DNA of 21,558 nucleotides from Plakobranchus ocellatus (Eukaryota > Mollusca > Gastropoda > Plakobranchidae). The DNA is taken from positions 324,405 through 345,962 of the forward strand of contig BLXT01004220.1 of NCBI GenBank assembly GCA_019648995.1. The letters run 5' to 3'. The translations under genes were made by a program, and so were the position numbers. Below, in pieces: positions 1-10,261 of this stretch (the first letter of the stretch is position 1; each line of letters begins with the position of its first letter). The notes under the pieces were generated by a model that worked only from the letters and a program-made list of their open reading frames with translations, was not told where the DNA came from and made no database searches.

Positions 1-2
1 AA

Positions 3-53
<51 letters not shown>

Positions 54-119
54 TAGATAGATAGATAGATAGATGGATAGATAGATAGATAGATAGACAG
101 TAGCTGGGTAGGTAGGTAA
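1..119. repeat. Compound A/(AG)19/(AGAT)n/(GGTA)n microsatellite
   Basis: A-run at 1-11, AG dinucleotides 11-48, AGAT tetranucleotides 51-97 with one ATGG variant, then a short GGTA run (about 106-118). Confidence 0.95.
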
Positions 120-158
120 TAGAAAAATAGAGAGAAAGAAAGGGAGAGAGAAGAGAGG

Positions 159-205
<47 letters not shown>

Positions 206-235
206 GAAAGGGGCGGGGGAAGGGGAGAGAGAGCC
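120..235. repeat. Imperfect purine (AG/GGGA) repeat with a G12 run
   Basis: Almost all purine, dominated by AG with AAAG and GGGA variants. A run of 12 G at 195-206 is followed by GGGGCGGGGGAAGGGG. No gene. Confidence 0.9.
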
Positions 236-849
236 AGCTAACCAGATAGACAGACGATATTTAAGGAAAAGATACGCAATAAAAAATGAACGTTGGATAA
301 GATAGAACGCGGCAGTGTCACAGAAAAGAAATATGATATTAAATAGAAGCTAACAATCATATGCCTCCAAGAGAAAGAATATCCTAAGAATTGAGAACTG
401 AGCATTAGATCTTATTAAAATATTGCTAAAACTGTCAGTCTGTATAATCTACGTGCAGGCTCATATCACTTCAACAATAGATTTTCTAAAAATTTTGTTT
501 TTTTTTTCCATCCACAGAAAAATCCCTTCTTCTACACAACCAAGAACAGTCAAGAACGTTGGCAGTTTCTCTAGCATGTTACCATTATCCACAATGTCCA
601 TAATCAGACCCATTAATCTGAGCTATCAAAAATGAATTTAGTAATAAGAGACACAGACTACTGAAATCAATATTAGGATTAGAATTTTTTGAGCTCTTTT
701 TCTCTTCAAAGCTCCCTCTTGATCACTGCAGATCATACGCTTCTCCGCTCAACACGCAATAAAAAACAAGTTTTTCAAGAGCATTAAAATACTATCGAAA
801 ATGACCTTTGCTTCTTTTAATCATGAACTTCCGACTCAACAATTTCCAA
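236..849. other. No recognisable gene or element
   Basis: AT-rich sequence with stops in all frames except a 70-codon frame at 423-635, which has no recognisable domain and a composition like its surroundings. I see nothing to support a gene. Confidence 0.6.
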
Positions 850-919
850 AAACAAACAAACAAACAAACAAACAAACANNNCCCCCCCCCCCCCCCCAAA
901 AAAAAAAAAAAAAAAAAAA
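850..919. repeat. (CAAA)n, 3-base gap, C16, A22
   Basis: CAAA repeat to 878, three N at 879-881, sixteen C at 882-897 and twenty-two A at 898-919. The gap falls exactly between the CAAA repeat and the C run, so this junction may be an assembly artefact. Confidence 0.9.
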
Positions 920-2599
920 CAACAAAAGTATGTTTATTCTTTATCCATTGCCTTCCCCATGAAAATTGCTTTGTACTGAACTTGTGTAAATAAAGAATTT
1001 TAATGAATTTTGCAGTTATTAATCTGGAGACCAGTGTTCTATTAAGTGAAACATGGCTCCTTGTAATTAAAAAGCAACAACAAAACTTTAACTTATTCCT
1101 TTCCCAAAACAAGCTTAAACGTTTTGTCCTGATTCCAAATTTAGCATATAACTAACTATTGAGTAGTTTTTAGTGTTAAACGATAAATGGAACTAGTCCC
1201 AGAGTATCAACAATAACTTAATCTATGTATAAAGATAGATATTGACAATTTGAATTGGATTCAATTATAGTAAAATATGTATTGTTTGCTCTTTATCAAG
1301 AAAATGCTGAAGAATGTGATACTTGTTGAAATTTATGTTACCGGTAGAATGATGTGATATGGTTATTTGAGTTTTTTTTTCCTCATTTGAAAATTTAAAA
1401 AAAAATGTGAATTTGAAAGAAAAAGAAAATGCAATTAATTAAATAATGAAATTGAACTTGAAAGCCTTTTGAAATTTCTTTTTATTTAATGTGTGTCTGT
1501 GTGTGTATTTGTCTTTGTAAAAAGGGGGAAAGGATTAAGGTTTTGTGAGACGCGTCGGCTACGCAAATGAAAAAAAAAAAAGAGAGATTTCTCTTATACA
1601 AACCAAAATTTTGTCAGAGAAGTTAGAGGGCAGAAAGCTCCGAAATTCTTTCTTACTGTGAGCAACCCTTTCTCAAGGCTAATTTGATTTTCTTTAATTT
1701 GAAATTAATTTTTTGGAACATGAGCATTTTGAAATGATTATTATTTCAGTAGTTCTTTTTCCTCCGATAGTGTTTTTTTCCCTCAGATAGTTTGATTTAT
1801 GTCAATATATAAATATAGTACATTTGCAGAGGTTTCATCATTCTGTGAAGGTCAGGGTCTCCGAGTGTGCCATTCAGACCTTTGTTTTAGTTTGAGTTTC
1901 TTAGAGCCAATAAAGTCTCGCCAACAATACGTTTTATAAAAAACTTCTAAAGAAAGAAATCATTAACAAAAGCATACAACTGGAGCAGGAGTTTAAATAA
2001 ATAGAATTTCTGTTGATACAGGGTTTTGAAACAAAAAACAAAACAAAAAAAAAAAATTAGTTGATAAAAATGGCGGTCAGTTGAGGATAATTTTTAAAGA
2101 AGGTAAATTCTTACTGAAAATATCTCATGTACATTAATATGTAATTTTTTTTAGTAGCAATTCATTATCCATTTTAAAGAAAGAAAACTGTAATAATCAA
2201 TATAACAAACACAGATACCTGTTAAAATAGTTTTTTTTTTTATTATCAAAGTTTGAAAGCAAGGAGGTGAGTATAGCTTACTGCAAAAGGCTGTTGAAAA
2301 AAATATGAGAAAACAAATTCAAATTTAAAAACTTTCTTTGTGATCAAGTGATACAAATCTTTGATCGAAAAAAGAGAAATCGTAAAATTTATTTTTAGGA
2401 AAAGTTGAATAAATATCATGATGTTAAATCTGGTATTTTTGTAGTAACAGACGAGAGACCTTATGTCTATAAAAATTCAGCGTGACTAAAAAGACGGCAC
2501 TTCTTTTCCTAAAAACTTAATATACGAATTTCGTTTCACCCACGAACAAGTACTTTTTCTCTTTAAATTGTGCTTCGTAATTTTATTTTTATCTATCTT
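920..2599. other. No recognisable gene or element
   Basis: AT-rich, stop-dense sequence with A and T homopolymers and a short TG-rich stretch (about 1491-1506). No domain, RNA gene or element end was recognised. Confidence 0.6.
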
Positions 2600-2611
2600 A
2601 TTCTCTACATT
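2600..2611 (+). repeat. Target-site duplication, left copy
   Basis: ATTCTCTACATT directly precedes the LINE fragment. It matches ATTCTCTATATT, which directly follows the element's tail, at 11 of 12 positions. Confidence 0.8.
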
Positions 2612-2836
2612 CCATATTTGCTGACACAAGGGTTTAGAACACTTAGCAATCACTGGAAAGATTGAAGACAAACGCAGTAGAGGTAGACAGAGAATAACTT
2701 TTATTGAAAGTCTTAAATCATAGGCAATGGGCAATGGTATCAATAACAACTGTATAAGGTTAAATGAGAATAGGTTTGAGTGGAGGAACATGATCGCCAA
2801 TGTCTGTTCCAGATAAGGTACCTGATGATAATGATA
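2612..2836 (+). mobile_element. Short 3' fragment of the same RTE element family, plus strand
   Basis: About 225 bases match the 3' end of the longer minus-strand copy (6647-6880) with high identity in inverted orientation. On the plus strand it encodes the C-terminal segments AITGKIEDKRSRGRQRITF and FEWRNMIANVCSR, with stops between them, and ends in a TGATGATAATGATAA tail. It is flanked by an imperfect 12-bp direct repeat (2600-2611 and 2837-2848), the expected target-site duplication of target-primed reverse transcription. The reading frame on the opposite strand at 2486-2800 is only its shadow. Confidence 0.85.
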
Positions 2837-2848
2837 ATTCTCTATATT
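2837..2848 (+). repeat. Target-site duplication, right copy
   Basis: ATTCTCTATATT follows the TGATAA-type tail of the LINE fragment and pairs with the left copy, with a single C/T difference. Confidence 0.8.
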
Positions 2849-4200
2849 ATTCTTGATCCTTGAATTATGCTTGATGAAGTTTTCTGCAACTATATCAAAA
2901 TTATTAAAACTTTACATATCACTTTCTTCTAATAGCAGCTGCTGTGCTCTATGTTGGCATCTAAACCAAAATATCTCCGGTAATTACGTGGAAGATTAAA
3001 TAAACAAAAACAAAAAACAACCTTTTTATAAGTTTTGAAAGTGTGCAGGTTTTGTCTTCGGTTTCATATAGCCCGCAACGGACTGCAGCAACCCCTTCAA
3101 ACCCTAACAGTTTCGCCCTTAAAATGTTTGGCATGGTTCATAGAAAAAAGAAAGAGAGTGCAGAAATATCGTATTGTGGATTGGCCACAGTACAGGCTTA
3201 AGTAATGCTAAACATAGTCGTTTTGACCTGTTACAATCTGTTTGCGGTCTGTCGACGCGGGCTGTGTGGGGACGACGCTTTAGATCGAGGTCTACTTTTT
3301 TGATTACTTGTAAAAATGTATGTTCACTAAAACCTTCGCAAGTTAACAAACCAAAATCAATATTTTTAACATAAAGAAAAACTGCAATTTAAAAATATCG
3401 TTTCTTCAAATCTAAGATAAAAAAAAACAACAATAAAAACTCTCTTTTTATTCTGACATTTTAAACACCAACGGGAAAAAGAACAAAAACCAACCAGTAA
3501 ATGCAAATTTTATTCCATTATTTTGTTTCTTAGAATTCCTGAAAGAAGTGTCCAGACAGCATTTCAAAACAGTTAGATTATTTCCAGCTCTCATTACACA
3601 AAAAAGCCTATAGCGTAGTCATTCAAACAACGCTGTTATTTATACCTTTATACCATTAAAAAAAAAAAAAATTGCAATTCCTGCCTTATTCTTTTCCTCA
3701 CCTGTCATCCATGAAAAGCTTATGAGAAATGCAATTCTGCCACTCTGCATTCTTGCTTAAATAATAGCAAAATAGTAAAGGTAATGCCATCTGTATAATG
3801 AGTACAGCATAAAGCAAATTCCCGGGTTCGCTTATAATTAAAACTCTGAGTGACCTCCGCTTGCAGAGATATTAAACTAACTTGCACTAGAAATAAATTT
3901 TAATTTTAAAAACAATATATGTGTATTCTCTGCTAGAAGAAAAGGAGTCAAAACCGTAAAACTCCATAACTTAAAAAAATCTCATAAGAATACCACACTT
4001 AGAGGACGAAACTTCGGGGCTCGTAGAGTAAATGGGAAATATTACCTTAGTCATCTCCTACTTGGATAACTAAGCGTAAAAATTAATGCCTGATATACAC
4101 ATTTTATGCATACAAATTTCTCAAATAAAGCGATATGAAGGAAAAGGAAATGAAAAAAAAAAAACGTGTTTCTGGTCGGAAGACTAATACTTATAATAGC
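2849..4200. other. Unassigned sequence with a GC-richer patch
   Basis: Mostly AT-rich. The patch 3040-3330 has more CpG and GC than its surroundings and contains the small inverted repeat TGTGGATTGGCCACA (3175-3189), whose centre is an inverted CCAAT motif. Overlapping short open frames on both strands there (3119-3374) show no recognisable domain. Confidence 0.5.
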
Positions 4201-4203
4201 AAT

Positions 4204-4262
4204 AAATGTAATAATGATGATGATATAATAATAATAAAAACAACAAACAAACAAAACAAACA
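4204..4262. repeat. ATA/GAT/CAAA simple repeats
   Basis: AATAATGATGATG, ATAATA and CAAACAAACAAAACAAAC in succession. Short open frames across it are low-complexity artefacts. Confidence 0.85.
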
Positions 4263-4542
4263 GCGGCTGGTAACAACTGATAATCTGTCCACTTTCTGTG
4301 ACACAATTATGGCGATGCATTCAGGAAAAAAGAAAACCAAATCAAAAGAAAAACAAAACGTGTCATTGAATTTACTACGAGTAATTCACTCATTTTAAAG
4401 AGCTCGTTTTCACTAGTGGTCAAACAATGTGCGAATGCTACTTTTATTCAAACTGCAATGTCTTTTTGTTGTACCAGAACAAAATAAGCAGTTCTAACCA
4501 AAATCGCAATTCTGCATTATAACTTTATTTAAATGAGTACTT

Positions 4543-4592
4543 AACAAAAAAAACAAAACAAAAAAAAACCAAAAAAAAAAACAAAACAAAAC
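4543..4592. repeat. A-rich (AAAAC)n-like tract
   Basis: Runs of A broken by single or paired C, followed at about 4650-4671 by a separate T homopolymer. The rest of 4263-5220 shows no gene; the 83-codon frame at 4898-5149 has no recognisable features. Confidence 0.8.
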
Positions 4593-5269
4593 ATCTCTCC
4601 ATCATTTTATTAAAAGAAAAGACTTGAATAAATAAACATTTCTTTGCAAGTTGTTTTTTTTTTTTTTTTTAGAAATAAGAATATTTTATAAAAGCATTTA
4701 AAACCCCATGTGGATAATTAAATACTTGTGAGGAGTTTACATAGATGAAAAATATTATAATGCACCGGAATTTTGTAAATAGCAAAACACATTTTACCAA
4801 TACGTTTTATTTTTTAATAATAAAATAAGATAAAGTAATTTGAAGACCGAAATATGATTAAATACTGAACGATATTGAGAAATTTCAATTTATTGTCTTG
4901 CTGCAAGAGATAAAACTGAATAGCAAAAAAAGGAAAATAATTACACTCGTTCTAAAGCGGCAAAGGCTTCAAATGGAGCAAAACCATCACGGGTTTTCAA
5001 ATTCATACTTGATAAAATATCCAAGCCTCCTTTGGGAGAGTAATAAATGTGAAAGAGCCTGTCAAAACTCAGAAATATCTTTGCAAGATAAATCTATCTG
5101 TGGAAAACCGAGGAAGAAAAAATACAAGTTTTATGACTATGATTTTTAATTCATCACCGTGGACTACACAAAATTTAGCATCGAGACAGTAAGAACATTT
5201 AATATAAGAAACTTTGTGAGAAAAATGTGACAGTAATTCATAATAAAGAAGAAAAAAAAATAGATTATA

Positions 5270-5455
5270 AACACTACCACCAACACCACTGCCAGCAACG
5301 TCAACATCACAACTACTGAACAGCAAAAAAAAAAAAAAAAAAACCTTCAAAAATAACAACAGCAACAACAACGTCAAATACAAGAACTATAGCAACAACA
5401 ACAACAACCAATGGCAGCAAAAATAAAAACAACAACAACAGCAACAACAAAGATA
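5270..5455. repeat. Imperfect (CAA)n/(CAC) repeat with A-run
   Basis: CAC/CAA triplets, an A homopolymer at about 5326-5342, then AACAACAGCAACAAC-type sequence. The Leu/Val- and Phe-rich frames on the opposite strand (5069-5537) are caused by this composition. Confidence 0.9.
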
Positions 5456-5819
5456 AGAACAAAATGTTTATGGTTGATCGGTTTATAATTTGTTTGCAGA
5501 TGAGGTCACATGACTGATTATACAAACATCTCAGCATAAATTTTATAACCTAGACTCAATTACAGACGCTGGTATTATTTTCCTACCATTAAAATAACAT
5601 GCACTAGTTCGGCCAATTATAAAATTTAACGGGGCGGAAATTAAGGTAAAGAACCACTTGGTGAAAAACATAAAAATTGTTTGTTAGTGACGAAAAAAAG
5701 GTAAAGAAACAATACGAAACATCAAACGCGCATAGTTATTATCATCCAAAGTGATAAAGCACACAAATATGATGTTTTAATGCTACAAATTTTTTTACAT
5801 GTACAAGTTTGACAAATTT

Positions 5820-5960
5820 AACAATGATAATAATAATACTAATAGTAATAATAGGGATAATAATATGATAATGATGATTATCATGATGATATTGTTGTTG
5901 ATGATAATAATAATGATAATAATAATAGTAATAACAATAATTATGACAACAAGAATAATC
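5820..5960. repeat. Imperfect (ATA/ATG)n repeat
   Basis: ATAATA, ATGATG and related triplets over about 140 bases. The Asn/Met/Ile-rich open frame at 5799-6113 is an artefact of the repeat. Confidence 0.9.
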
Positions 5961-6180
5961 ATAAAGATACTAATTGGTATTATAATTATTTTTAATACTA
6001 TTTTAATTTTGCCCTATGCTCTCATTAACATAAAAGGTCTTTGGTCTATTTCAAACGAAAAAGGAATTGGAATTATCTTTACAGCAAATTTACTTTTAGT
6101 AAATCCCCTTTGATGATGTTTTCCGCTTTACTATTTCAAATCCTACATACATAAGAAGCGGGCAGAAATAAAACTTATTC

Positions 6181-6540
6181 GATGATTTTTCATTGCCATC
6201 TATCTGGGACAGATTTCCAGAGAGCAAGGTTGATAAAAACAGTAATTACAGGAAATGCTACTAGATGTACCGTTTACTTCCAGTCTTCCATAGTCTGCAC
6301 GTCCATAACATCTAATTTGCATTACACCAGATCTAGTTCTATGCCGACAATTTCCCTCAAATTTCTTAAAAGCATGCAAAGCGGTAACTCTTTTGAGCTC
6401 AAGCAAGATCAGCTCTGGGCCTAAACCAAAAATTGAATAAACCCAGCTCAAGCCAGCAGAATTGTACCCGGCTGGGCTGGCAAGTCTAAACTGCACCACT
6501 TAAGTCCAAATAGCTGACACCGTTAATTTGCATTACTCAC
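6181..6540. other. GC-richer unassigned block with overlapping open frames
   Basis: Open frames of 80 codons (plus, 6182-6424) and 99 codons (minus, 6200-6499) overlap in a block less AT-rich than its flanks. The minus frame has some Cys/Arg-rich sequence (CRHRTRSGVMQIRCYGR) but no domain I recognise. The block lies just beyond the 3' end of the RTE element and might be a fragment of another repeat. Confidence 0.35.
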
Positions 6541-6646
6541 ATGATATTTAATTTGAAAGAGAAATTCTATACTAAAACTTATAGTATATATTACATGTTA
6601 CCTGAAACGCAAAGCCTCATCAACCTTTTTGTTTCTCGAAATGCAT

Positions 6647-8540
6647 TTATCATCATCATCATCACGTATCTTGTCTGGAACAGATATTGGCGATCATGTT
6701 CCTCCACTCAAACCTACTTTCAGTTAACCTTATAAAGTTGCTATTGCTACCCTTGCCTGTTGCTCATGACTTGAGACTTTCAATAAAATTTATCCTCTGT
6801 CTACTTCTATTGCGTTTGCCTTCAATCTTCCCAGTGATTGCTAAGTTTTCTAAATCCTTGTGTCCACAAATATGACCTAATAATTGTAGCTGCCTCTGTT
6901 TTATGGTTTTAATTAGGGATCGCTCAAGATTAGCCTCTTTCAGTACCGATTCATTGGACTTTTTCCCCGTCTATGATATTCTCATCATTCTTCTGATAAA
7001 TCCCATCTCTACTGCTTCCATCCACTCTCTGTTTTCTCTTTATTGTCCAACACTTTCTACCATATCAAAGTATGGTCATTAATGTTTTCATTACCCTTAT
7101 TTGGTTTTTATACTTATGTTTCTGTTTGCCAGTATTTGTTTCATTTTCTGGAATGTATCTTTGGCCATCGCTATTCTTTTGCTTATGCAGTTACCATCTG
7201 ATGTTATAAGGTAACCAAGATTTTTTCGCCTAACGAGGATTTCTTTGAGATGACCATACATTCCGGTTATTTTTTTCTTACATTCAAAGACAGACCCATT
7301 CTGTTGCTCCCTAAAACAGTATCTAGAAGTATTTAAAGTTGTTCATCAGACTCTACTGTTTAAACTGTATCATCTGCATAACTGAGATTGTTCAGATTTT
7401 CTCCATTTTTCAAAAGCCTGAAATATCAAGATTGCTTAAGATGATTTCACTATATAGGTTAAAAAAAAAGATCAGGAACATTACACATTCCTGCCTCACA
7501 CCTCTTTTGATGGATTTGAAATCACCATGTTCTCCTTCAATTCTTACAGACGCAGTTTGATCCCAGTATAAATTTCTAATTACTCTCAGATCTTTACAGT
7601 CAAAGTGTTTGTCAAAGGTCTTAGAATAAGCAATGAAGCAAAGATGGAGATCTTTTTGCATTTCTATACACCTTTCCATACACATTGACAGAGAGAATAT
7701 TACATTTCTATTCGCCTTCTCAGGCATAAAGCCAAACTGTCTTGCGGATATTTTGGTGTTTTAATCAGAACTATAAAACAGATTTACAAATATCCTCGGG
7801 AATTGTACCACTATCGCATACTGCATTAAGACGTTTTGTTGCCAGATCTTTTCCTAGATTATCTAATACTGTGACTATTTCTATTGCAATGTTATCTGGC
7901 CCTGTAGCTTTTCCATTTTTCATTTTTTTTTGCTGCTGCCTCTACCTTTTCTTTAGGGATAGTTGGGACCCTCTCAGCTTTTCTTTAATTCAAGTTTTTT
8001 GCACCTGTCATCTCTGAAAGGATCTTCAACATAATTACTCTGACCATCTGTTTAGTATTTACTTCCCCTCTCACATTCCTCTGTCTTTTGATTCGATGCA
8101 GACAGGGCTACTGCATTTGATTTTCTTACCACTAACATTCTTAATCTTAGCATGAGTGAATTTACTGTCTATTTTACCTTTTGCTCGGTTCCCTAGCACT
8201 GATGATTGACCCATTCTCCTTAAACTGATTGCATTTTATCCTGATTCTTGTTTTGTTTAGATCTTTGAATTTGTCTTCTACATTTTTTGACTTGCGCCTT
8301 TCCTCCATCCAACCGAGTACTTTTTTTTTTATCCATTTCCTATGCTCTTTCGTATCGTTTTTAAGAACGTTTATCTCTGCAACTTCATTAAGTGACTTTT
8401 TCATTTCTGACCTTAATTCTTCTACATCTGAGATGTTGTTTTGAGTCTCATATTTGTTGTACACAGCTACAGCAGTTTTGCCTCTTAGTTTTTTTTTTTT
8501 TTTTTTAAAATCAGATTGTAATAAATGATGCCTAGAAACT
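6647..8540 (-). mobile_element. RTE-type non-LTR retrotransposon (LINE), 5'-truncated and dead
   Basis: On the minus strand, remnants run in the order of an RTE-clade polyprotein: the linker after the endonuclease (about 8487-8174), RT fingers with KNGKATGPDN (about 7891-7920), RT motif A region (about 7629), a GVRQ block, YADD (7369-7380) and the C-terminal region ending near 6668. The 3' end is a short GAT repeat tail (6647-6665), typical of RTE elements, which end in microsatellite-like tails instead of poly-A. The endonuclease domain is absent, so the copy is 5'-truncated. The 5' boundary is uncertain and may lie near the A18 run (T18 on plus, 8489-8506). Confidence 0.85.
6668..8487 (-). 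pseudogene. Reverse transcriptase polyprotein remnant of the RTE element
   Basis: The reading frame is broken many times. Visible segments include GWMEERRKSKN in the linker, MKNGKATGPDN in the RT fingers, RVIRNLYWDQTA and KRGVRQ in the palm, LSYADDTV at 7363-7386 with a stop immediately after, FQKMKQILANRNIS in the thumb region and EWRNMIANICSRQ at the C-terminus. Motif A reads FIAYSKTFD where the family has FIDYxKAFD, so the catalytic aspartate is an alanine (codon about 7629-7631). About 50 residues are missing between the fingers (PEDICKS) and the CIEMQKDL segment, and a shorter piece is missing after motif A. It cannot encode an active enzyme. Confidence 0.85.
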
Positions 8541-8579
8541 TCAAATAGTAACATTACAGAGAAGTCTGTAGAGTTCTAC

Positions 8580-8704
8580 TACTCGCCCACGTAAATCTTT
8601 GGGGGTGACATTTGTACACATCCAATTTTTTGTGTAATTTTAGGGAACCCCACAACAATTTTAAAGGCCCTACACGTTCAACCTGACCTCCTCGTTAGTC
8701 ATAA
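8580..8704 (+). repeat. Possible 3' end of another retroelement
   Basis: About 125 bases of sequence slightly richer in GC run directly into a GATGATGAT tract. That arrangement resembles an RTE-type 3' end with its microsatellite tail, here on the plus strand. No protein match is clear, so the element identity is unproven. Confidence 0.25.
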
Positions 8705-8735
8705 GATGATGATGATGTTGATGATGATGATGATG

Positions 8736-8803
<68 letters not shown>
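8705..8803. repeat. Compound (GAT)n(AAT)n microsatellite
   Basis: GAT units with one GTT interruption (8705 to about 8736) change into about 22 AAT units ending near 8803. It may have grown from a retroelement tail. Confidence 0.95.
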
Positions 8804-10167
8804 TCATTCTAAGTTGGGGTATTTCAATGATTTAACTTAACAATCCTCATCAACTGGAGCAAAAATTTCGCCTGCAGACGGCAAAGTTCAATCCCTATGT
8901 GCAAACCGTTTTTATGTGGTTAAAAAAAAACAAAAAAAAAAAAAAACAGTTCAGTCAGCTAATGTATGCAAAGTTTAAGTATCAGCAGATAATGTAATCA
9001 AGACTGATTAAAATATTTTTTTTTTTTGATAAACAGCCGAAGTATTAGTGTTACCCACATAAATTGAGCCATCATCTCTTGTAACCGTATTTCGAAATTA
9101 TAGATCTATTATATTAACCAGTTTTACAGTAAACACTTTCATCTTAAGTCTAGAACATTCACAAGCAATGATCGTATGATTTTAATACTCATTCTCCAAC
9201 AGTCACTATAATTAAATCTGGTGCGTGAACTTACCTGAAATTTTCGAAATTTTTTTAATATAATATTTTTCATTTGTGTAATGTGATCATTAACATGCAA
9301 TTTTCACTTGCAATTGATGATCGAATTCTATTGTAGTTGAATGCAATATAACTATTTTCATGATAAATATGAGACAATAACGATGGGACGATGGATAAAT
9401 GTTCAAATTTTGATCACTTCTGTCCCTGATAGTTCCCAAAATACCACATACATTTTGCTTTATATGCAAAGGCATAACACAAAAATGTAATCAGCTCCCT
9501 TCAGAAAATCATTATGACTTTTTAGGGCTGGCTGCGCATCTTTCAAACCAATCAGAGTTCTACTTTTAATCGTTTTGAGCACTATATAGGCCTAGCAGAT
9601 TAAAAAAAAAACCAACCCATTATTGAATAATTTATGTGCATTTACAAAATCCGAAGCTCGAAGTTAAAGTATGTTCTGAAAAAATCTAGTTTCATTTGCT
9701 ATGGATGGTATGAGAATGAACATTCAATAGTGCAGAAAAAGTTTTAAAAAACGCGCTACAAAAATATTTTAGTTACAACAAGTAATTAAAAATTGTCCCT
9801 AGCATATGACCTCTGGAAAAACTGTTAGTTTCACTTTGACATTTTGTTGCTACCTATGACTACTTTATCATTTTGACCTTCTCTTCCAATTATAGCTCAT
9901 GTCAAATAAATAAATTTCAGGTAAAAATGGCTGCGAATTAATCGACATAAGAAAAAAAAGAAGAAGAAGAAAAAAGTAGTGATCTGTTACTTCATTTCCA
10001 AGTGATGTGTTCGTTTGTAATCAAGAAAACTAAGAACTTTCTTCCCTAACAGTAACGTGAACATATGAGTCATGTTCGTATAAAGGAATTTTTTTTTTAT
10101 GTACGGGCAATTTTTTTTTTTTTAATAATTTTTTTACAAATAGGCATAGTTGAGAGTGACATGTAAC

Positions 10168-10174
<7 letters not shown>
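8804..10174. other. No recognisable gene; AT-rich
   Basis: Stop-dense AT-rich sequence with several A and T runs. The only motif cluster worth naming is a CCAAT/TATA pair at 9548-9588. Confidence 0.55.
9548..9588 (+). promoter_or_regulatory. Promoter-like CCAAT and TATA motifs
   Basis: CCAATCAGA begins at 9548 and CTATATAGG lies around 9582-9590, a plausible spacing for a polymerase II core promoter. No open frame or RNA gene follows, so this may be chance in AT-rich DNA. Confidence 0.2.
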
Positions 10175-10202
<28 letters not shown>

Positions 10203-10207
10203 NNNNN

Positions 10208-10257
<50 letters not shown>
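10175..10257. repeat. (GA)n microsatellite with assembly gap
   Basis: GA dinucleotides on both sides of five N (10203-10207). The true array length is unknown. Confidence 0.95.

Positions 10258-10261
<4 letters not shown>

Noticed and set aside
792..1112. 106-codon minus frame
   Set aside because: It crosses homopolymers, the CAAA repeat and an N gap; composition artefact.
2486..2800. 104-codon minus-strand frame resembling a membrane protein
   Set aside because: It is the antisense of the LINE 3' fragment; the plus strand encodes the recognisable C-terminal RTE motifs.
5069..5537. Leu/Val-rich and Phe-rich minus frames
   Set aside because: Caused by CAA/CAC repeats and an A run on the plus strand.
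5799..6113. 104-codon Asn/Met/Ile-rich frame
   Set aside because: Made by the ATA/ATG repeat; no domain.
6687..6875. 62-codon plus frame nearly identical to the one at 2486-2800
   Set aside because: It is the same antisense shadow, over the longer minus-strand RTE copy. The similarity reflects repeat identity, not a gene family.
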